Source: Amycolatopsis regifaucium
GTDB lineage: Bacteria > Actinomycetota > Actinomycetes > Mycobacteriales > Pseudonocardiaceae
Length of the DNA: 64,000 bases
Direction of reading: 5' to 3'
Assembly: GCF_001613935.1 (NCBI RefSeq)
Contig: NZ_LQCI01000051.1
Coordinates: 324,008 to 388,007 of the forward strand
Positions 61,958-64,000 of the stretch are shown piece after piece (position 1 is the stretch's first letter; each line of letters starts with the position of its first letter). The translations under genes were made by a program, and so were the position numbers. The notes below the pieces were generated by a model. The model saw nothing but the letters and a program-made list of their open reading frames with translations. It did no database searches and was not told where the DNA came from.

Positions 61958-63797
61958 TCGTGAGCTCCGCGGCGCGCTCGGCGGCGTCGGTCTCGTCCTC
62001 CTCGTCGGCCTCTGCCGCGTTGAGGAACCAGCGAATCGCTTCTTCCTTGCGGTCGGCGGCCGCGAGGTTGTCGGCGTAGGCGTAGAACAGCCGGGCACTC
62101 CACGGGTCGCGCTTCTCCGCCTTGAGGTCGTCGCCCTGCAGGGAGACGACGGCGGCTTCAAGCTGACCGAGGTCACGGCGCGCACCGGCGGCGACGATCG
62201 CGAGTTCGATCTGGGTCGCCTTGGACAGACGCTCCTTGTCGACCTCCTTCGCGAGGTCCAGCGCCCGCTCCGGGCGCCCGATGGCACGCTCGGCGTCGGC
62301 GATGATCGCGATGTGGTCGTCGGCGCGGGTCATCCGGCGGACGGCTCGAAGCTCCGAAAGCGCTTCGGACCAGTTGCCTGCGTGGTAGGCCACCAGACCG
62401 AGCGCCTCACGGACGATCGGCACCCGCGACGCCTTGGCCTTCGCGTACTTGGCGTGCTCCATCGCGGCTTCGGGGTCTTCGTCGAGGAGCCCACCGGCCG
62501 CGACGAGGTGCTTGCCGACGGTTTCCGCGAGTGCCTTGGGCAGGGTGCGGAGTTCACGACGGACCTCTTCGTCGAGGTCGGAGAACTCGATGCCCTCGGG
62601 CAGTTCCGGAGCCGAGAGCAGCTCGCGCGCCAAAGTCTCGTCGTCGACCGGCTTGTCTTCGGTACGCGGCATGGTCCGGAAGTCCTTGCGGCCCTCGGAA
62701 CGATCGCGCTGGGGACGGTCGTCGCGCTTGCGCTCGAACCGGCCTTCACCGCCACGGGAATCGCCGCGCTTGTCGTCGTACCGCTTCTCCGGCCGATCGG
62801 ACGGCTTGCGGTCGGGACGGTCGGAGCGGACCGGCCGATCGGAACGCTCGGGACGGTCGCCGGAGGGACGGTAGCCGCCACGACGGTCGTCGTCGCGGCC
62901 GCGGTCACGGTCGCCGAAGCTCTTGCGCTCGTAGCCACCGCCCGTGGGACGGCGGTCGCCCGAGGAGGGACCACGCCGGTCGTCACGGCGATCGCCGCCG
63001 TAACCACCGGAACGCGCACCACCGCGGTCGTCGCGGTAGGACGGGCGCCGGTCGTCACGGCCGCCACGGTTGTCGCGGTCGCCGTAGGACTTGCCCTGCG
63101 GGCGGCCTTCGTACCGGTTGCCGGACGGGCGGTCGTCGGAACGGCCGCGGTTGTCGGAGCCGTAACCGGAACGAGCCGGACGGCTGTCGGTGCGCTTCTC
63201 GTACCGGCCCTCGGATCGGTTGTCCGACCGGTTGTCGTAGCGACGCTCGGGGCGGCCCTCGGAGGAGCGGTACCCGCCGCGGTCGCCGCGGGTGTCCCCG
63301 CCACGGTTGTCCGACCGGTACCCGCCGCCGCGGTTGTCGGAGCGGAACCCGCCGCGGTCGCCGCCACGGGTGTCGCGGCTGTCGCGCCGGTCGTCGGAGC
63401 GGTAACCACCACGACGGTCGTTGTCGCGGCCACCGGACCGGTCGTCACGGCGGTCGCCTGCTCCGGTACCACCACGGCGGTCGTCGCTGTCGTAGCGCGG
63501 ACGGTTCTCGTCGCGGCCCTGACCGGCGAAACGGCTACCGGCACGCTGATCGCGCGGGCCATCGCCGCTGCGCGCGGGCTTGCCGGGATAGCTGCCGGTC
63601 CCACGGGCACCGCGATCGTCACGGCGCGGGCGGCCCTGGTAGCCACCGTCACGACCGCCTCGGTCCTGCCTGCCGCCGGCGGAACCGCGCCGGTCACCTC
63701 GCTGCGCGTCAGACCGGCCTCCGCGGGGACTCTCGTCCCGGCGACCCGACCGGCCGGACGCGCCATCATCTGAGTCACGTCGACCGAACTCGGACAC
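61950..63797 (-). CDS. TPR protein with a 384-residue Arg/Asp/Gly-rich disordered N terminus
   Basis: This 615-residue protein consists of a low-complexity first part (about 1-384) made of RDDR, RGGY, SDNRGG, RPERS and similar repeats, rich in Arg, Asp, Gly, Ser and Tyr. A folded helical part with tetratricopeptide-like repeats follows (LPKALAETVGKHLVAAGGLL, EDPEAAMEHAKYAKAKA, ARLFYAYADNLAAADRKEEA, about 385-615). Only the C-terminal part corresponds to the short M. tuberculosis Rv1691. The GTG at 63797 has GGAGG upstream. The RGG-like tract suggests RNA binding or condensate formation (inference). Codon usage in the tract is skewed (CGG/GAC repeats), producing long mirror frames on the other strand. 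Confidence 0.85.
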   Translation of the reverse strand: MSEFGRRDSDDGASGRSGRRDESPRGGRSDAQRGDRRGSAGGRQDRGGRDGGYQGRPRRDDRGARGTGSYPGKPARSGDGPRDQRAGSRFAGQGRDENRPRYDSDDRRGGTGAGDRRDDRSGGRDNDRRGGYRSDDRRDSRDTRGGDRGGFRSDNRGGGYRSDNRGGDTRGDRGGYRSSEGRPERRYDNRSDNRSEGRYEKRTDSRPARSGYGSDNRGRSDDRPSGNRYEGRPQGKSYGDRDNRGGRDDRRPSYRDDRGGARSGGYGGDRRDDRRGPSSGDRRPTGGGYERKSFGDRDRGRDDDRRGGYRPSGDRPERSDRPVRSDRPDRKPSDRPEKRYDDKRGDSRGGEGRFERKRDDRPQRDRSEGRKDFRTMPRTEDKPVDDETLARELLSAPELPEGIEFSDLDEEVRRELRTLPKALAETVGKHLVAAGGLLDEDPEAAMEHAKYAKAKASRVPIVREALGLVAYHAGNWSEALSELRAVRRMTRADDHIAIIADAERAIGRPERALDLAKEVDKERLSKATQIELAIVAAGARRDLGQLEAAVVSLQGDDLKAEKRDPWSARLFYAYADNLAAADRKEEAIRWFLNAAEADEEDETDAAERAAELTNG

Positions 63798-63894
63798 CTG
63801 GCCTCCTGCCACTATTGAAAAAGTCTTCGATACCGGCGACACCCATCGGGCGCGCCAACGGACCACTGTAGTCCGTCCATGGACATGAAAAGAG

Positions 63895-63950
63895 ACAGGG
63901 CCCTGACCGGGGAGAACCTGTGGGGTTCTCGACCCTGGTCAGGACCCTGT
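63895..63950 (-). terminator. Strong intrinsic terminator of the rRNA operon
   Basis: Long imperfect stem: ACAGGG (63895-63900) pairs with CCCTGT (63945-63950), CCTGACC with GGTCAGG, and GAGAACC with GGTTCTC around a 5-nt TGTGG loop. On the minus strand the stem is followed by TCTCTTTTCAT. It lies just past the 5S rRNA 3' end and so terminates leftward rRNA transcription before the TPR gene. Confidence 0.85.
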
Positions 63951-63960
63951 CCTGAAGTTA

Positions 63961-64000
63961 GTCCGGCGGTGTCCTACTCTCCCACAACCCTTCGGTTGCA
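63961..64000 (-). rRNA. rrf: 5S ribosomal RNA (3' end only)
   Basis: Read on the minus strand the last 40 bases contain GGGTTGTGGGAGAGTAGGAC and end ACCGCCGGAC, the conserved 3' strand of actinobacterial 5S rRNA. The 5' part and presumably 23S and 16S genes lie beyond the right edge. The terminator at 63895-63950 supports the strand. Confidence 0.9.

Noticed and set aside
62700..63700. Repetitive sequence that might look like a CRISPR array or VNTR
   Set aside because: Repeats are irregular, in frame with a coding sequence and without uniform spacers.
61902..63773. A 623-codon plus-strand frame that is extremely Val/Ala/Thr-rich
   Set aside because: It is the mirror of the CGG/GAC repeat tract of the TPR protein; low complexity without membrane-protein organisation.

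Overview
The window is high-GC actinobacterial chromosome, most likely an Amycolatopsis or close Pseudonocardiaceae relative (inference). The reasons are GC-rich third positions, frequent GTG starts, GTGA/ATGA-coupled operons, the GlgE alpha-glucan pathway, and a gene order over the right half that matches the Mycobacterium tuberculosis block Rv1691-Rv1713: TPR protein, HAD phosphatase, small protein, tlyA, nadK, recN, steA, mctB, pyrG, NUDIX, xerD, parA, scpA, scpB, rluB, cmk, der.

Region by region. (1) 1-9.0 kb: a uronic/aldaric acid module. A truncated PL8 polysaccharide lyase is followed by aldehyde dehydrogenase, an unidentified protein, glucarate dehydratase, KDG dehydratase and a sodium/solute symporter on the minus strand. 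An IclR regulator and uronate dehydrogenase diverge on the plus strand. Together these predict uronate -> aldarate -> 5-keto-4-deoxyglucarate -> 2-oxoglutarate semialdehyde -> 2-oxoglutarate. (2) 9.0-9.7 kb: a gene-free stretch with degenerate palindromes. (3) 9.7-28.0 kb: a large alpha-glucan/trehalose cluster, all minus strand: malQ, glgX, treY, treZ, a second glgX, then glgE-treS-mak-glgB. (4) 28.1-33.5 kb: a Pls/PosA-type NRPS-like homopolymer synthetase with a lysine-like adenylation code, paired with an M1 metallopeptidase. (5) 33.7-36.6 kb: der-plsC-cmk. (6) 36.6-41.5 kb: an accessory insertion relative to the M. tuberculosis order (TetR/DUF4267, KhtT/KhtU-like antiporter, secreted S15 peptidase). 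(7) 41.6-49.5 kb: rluB, scpB, scpA, a ribbon-helix-helix protein, parA, xerD, a DUF1707/TM2 protein, NUDIX, pyrG. (8) 49.5-54.8 kb: a second accessory insertion (aroA, phosphotransferase, GntR, NCS1 transporter, Asp/Glu/hydantoin racemase-like protein). (9) 54.8-64 kb: mctB, steA, recN, nadK, tlyA, a small protein, a HAD phosphatase, a TPR protein with a 384-residue Arg/Asp/Gly-rich disordered N terminus, and the 3' end of a 5S rRNA gene with its terminator.

The most notable structure that genes do not explain is a 47-nt palindromic element with a constant 17-13-17 layout. It occurs four times just beyond gene ends, with arms that change between copies but stay complementary within each copy. 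Two other long hairpins (729-776 and 54769-54822) occupy similar positions. The best candidate system is the Pls-like synthetase with its paired M1 peptidase and a possible 16-codon leader peptide coupled to the synthetase start.
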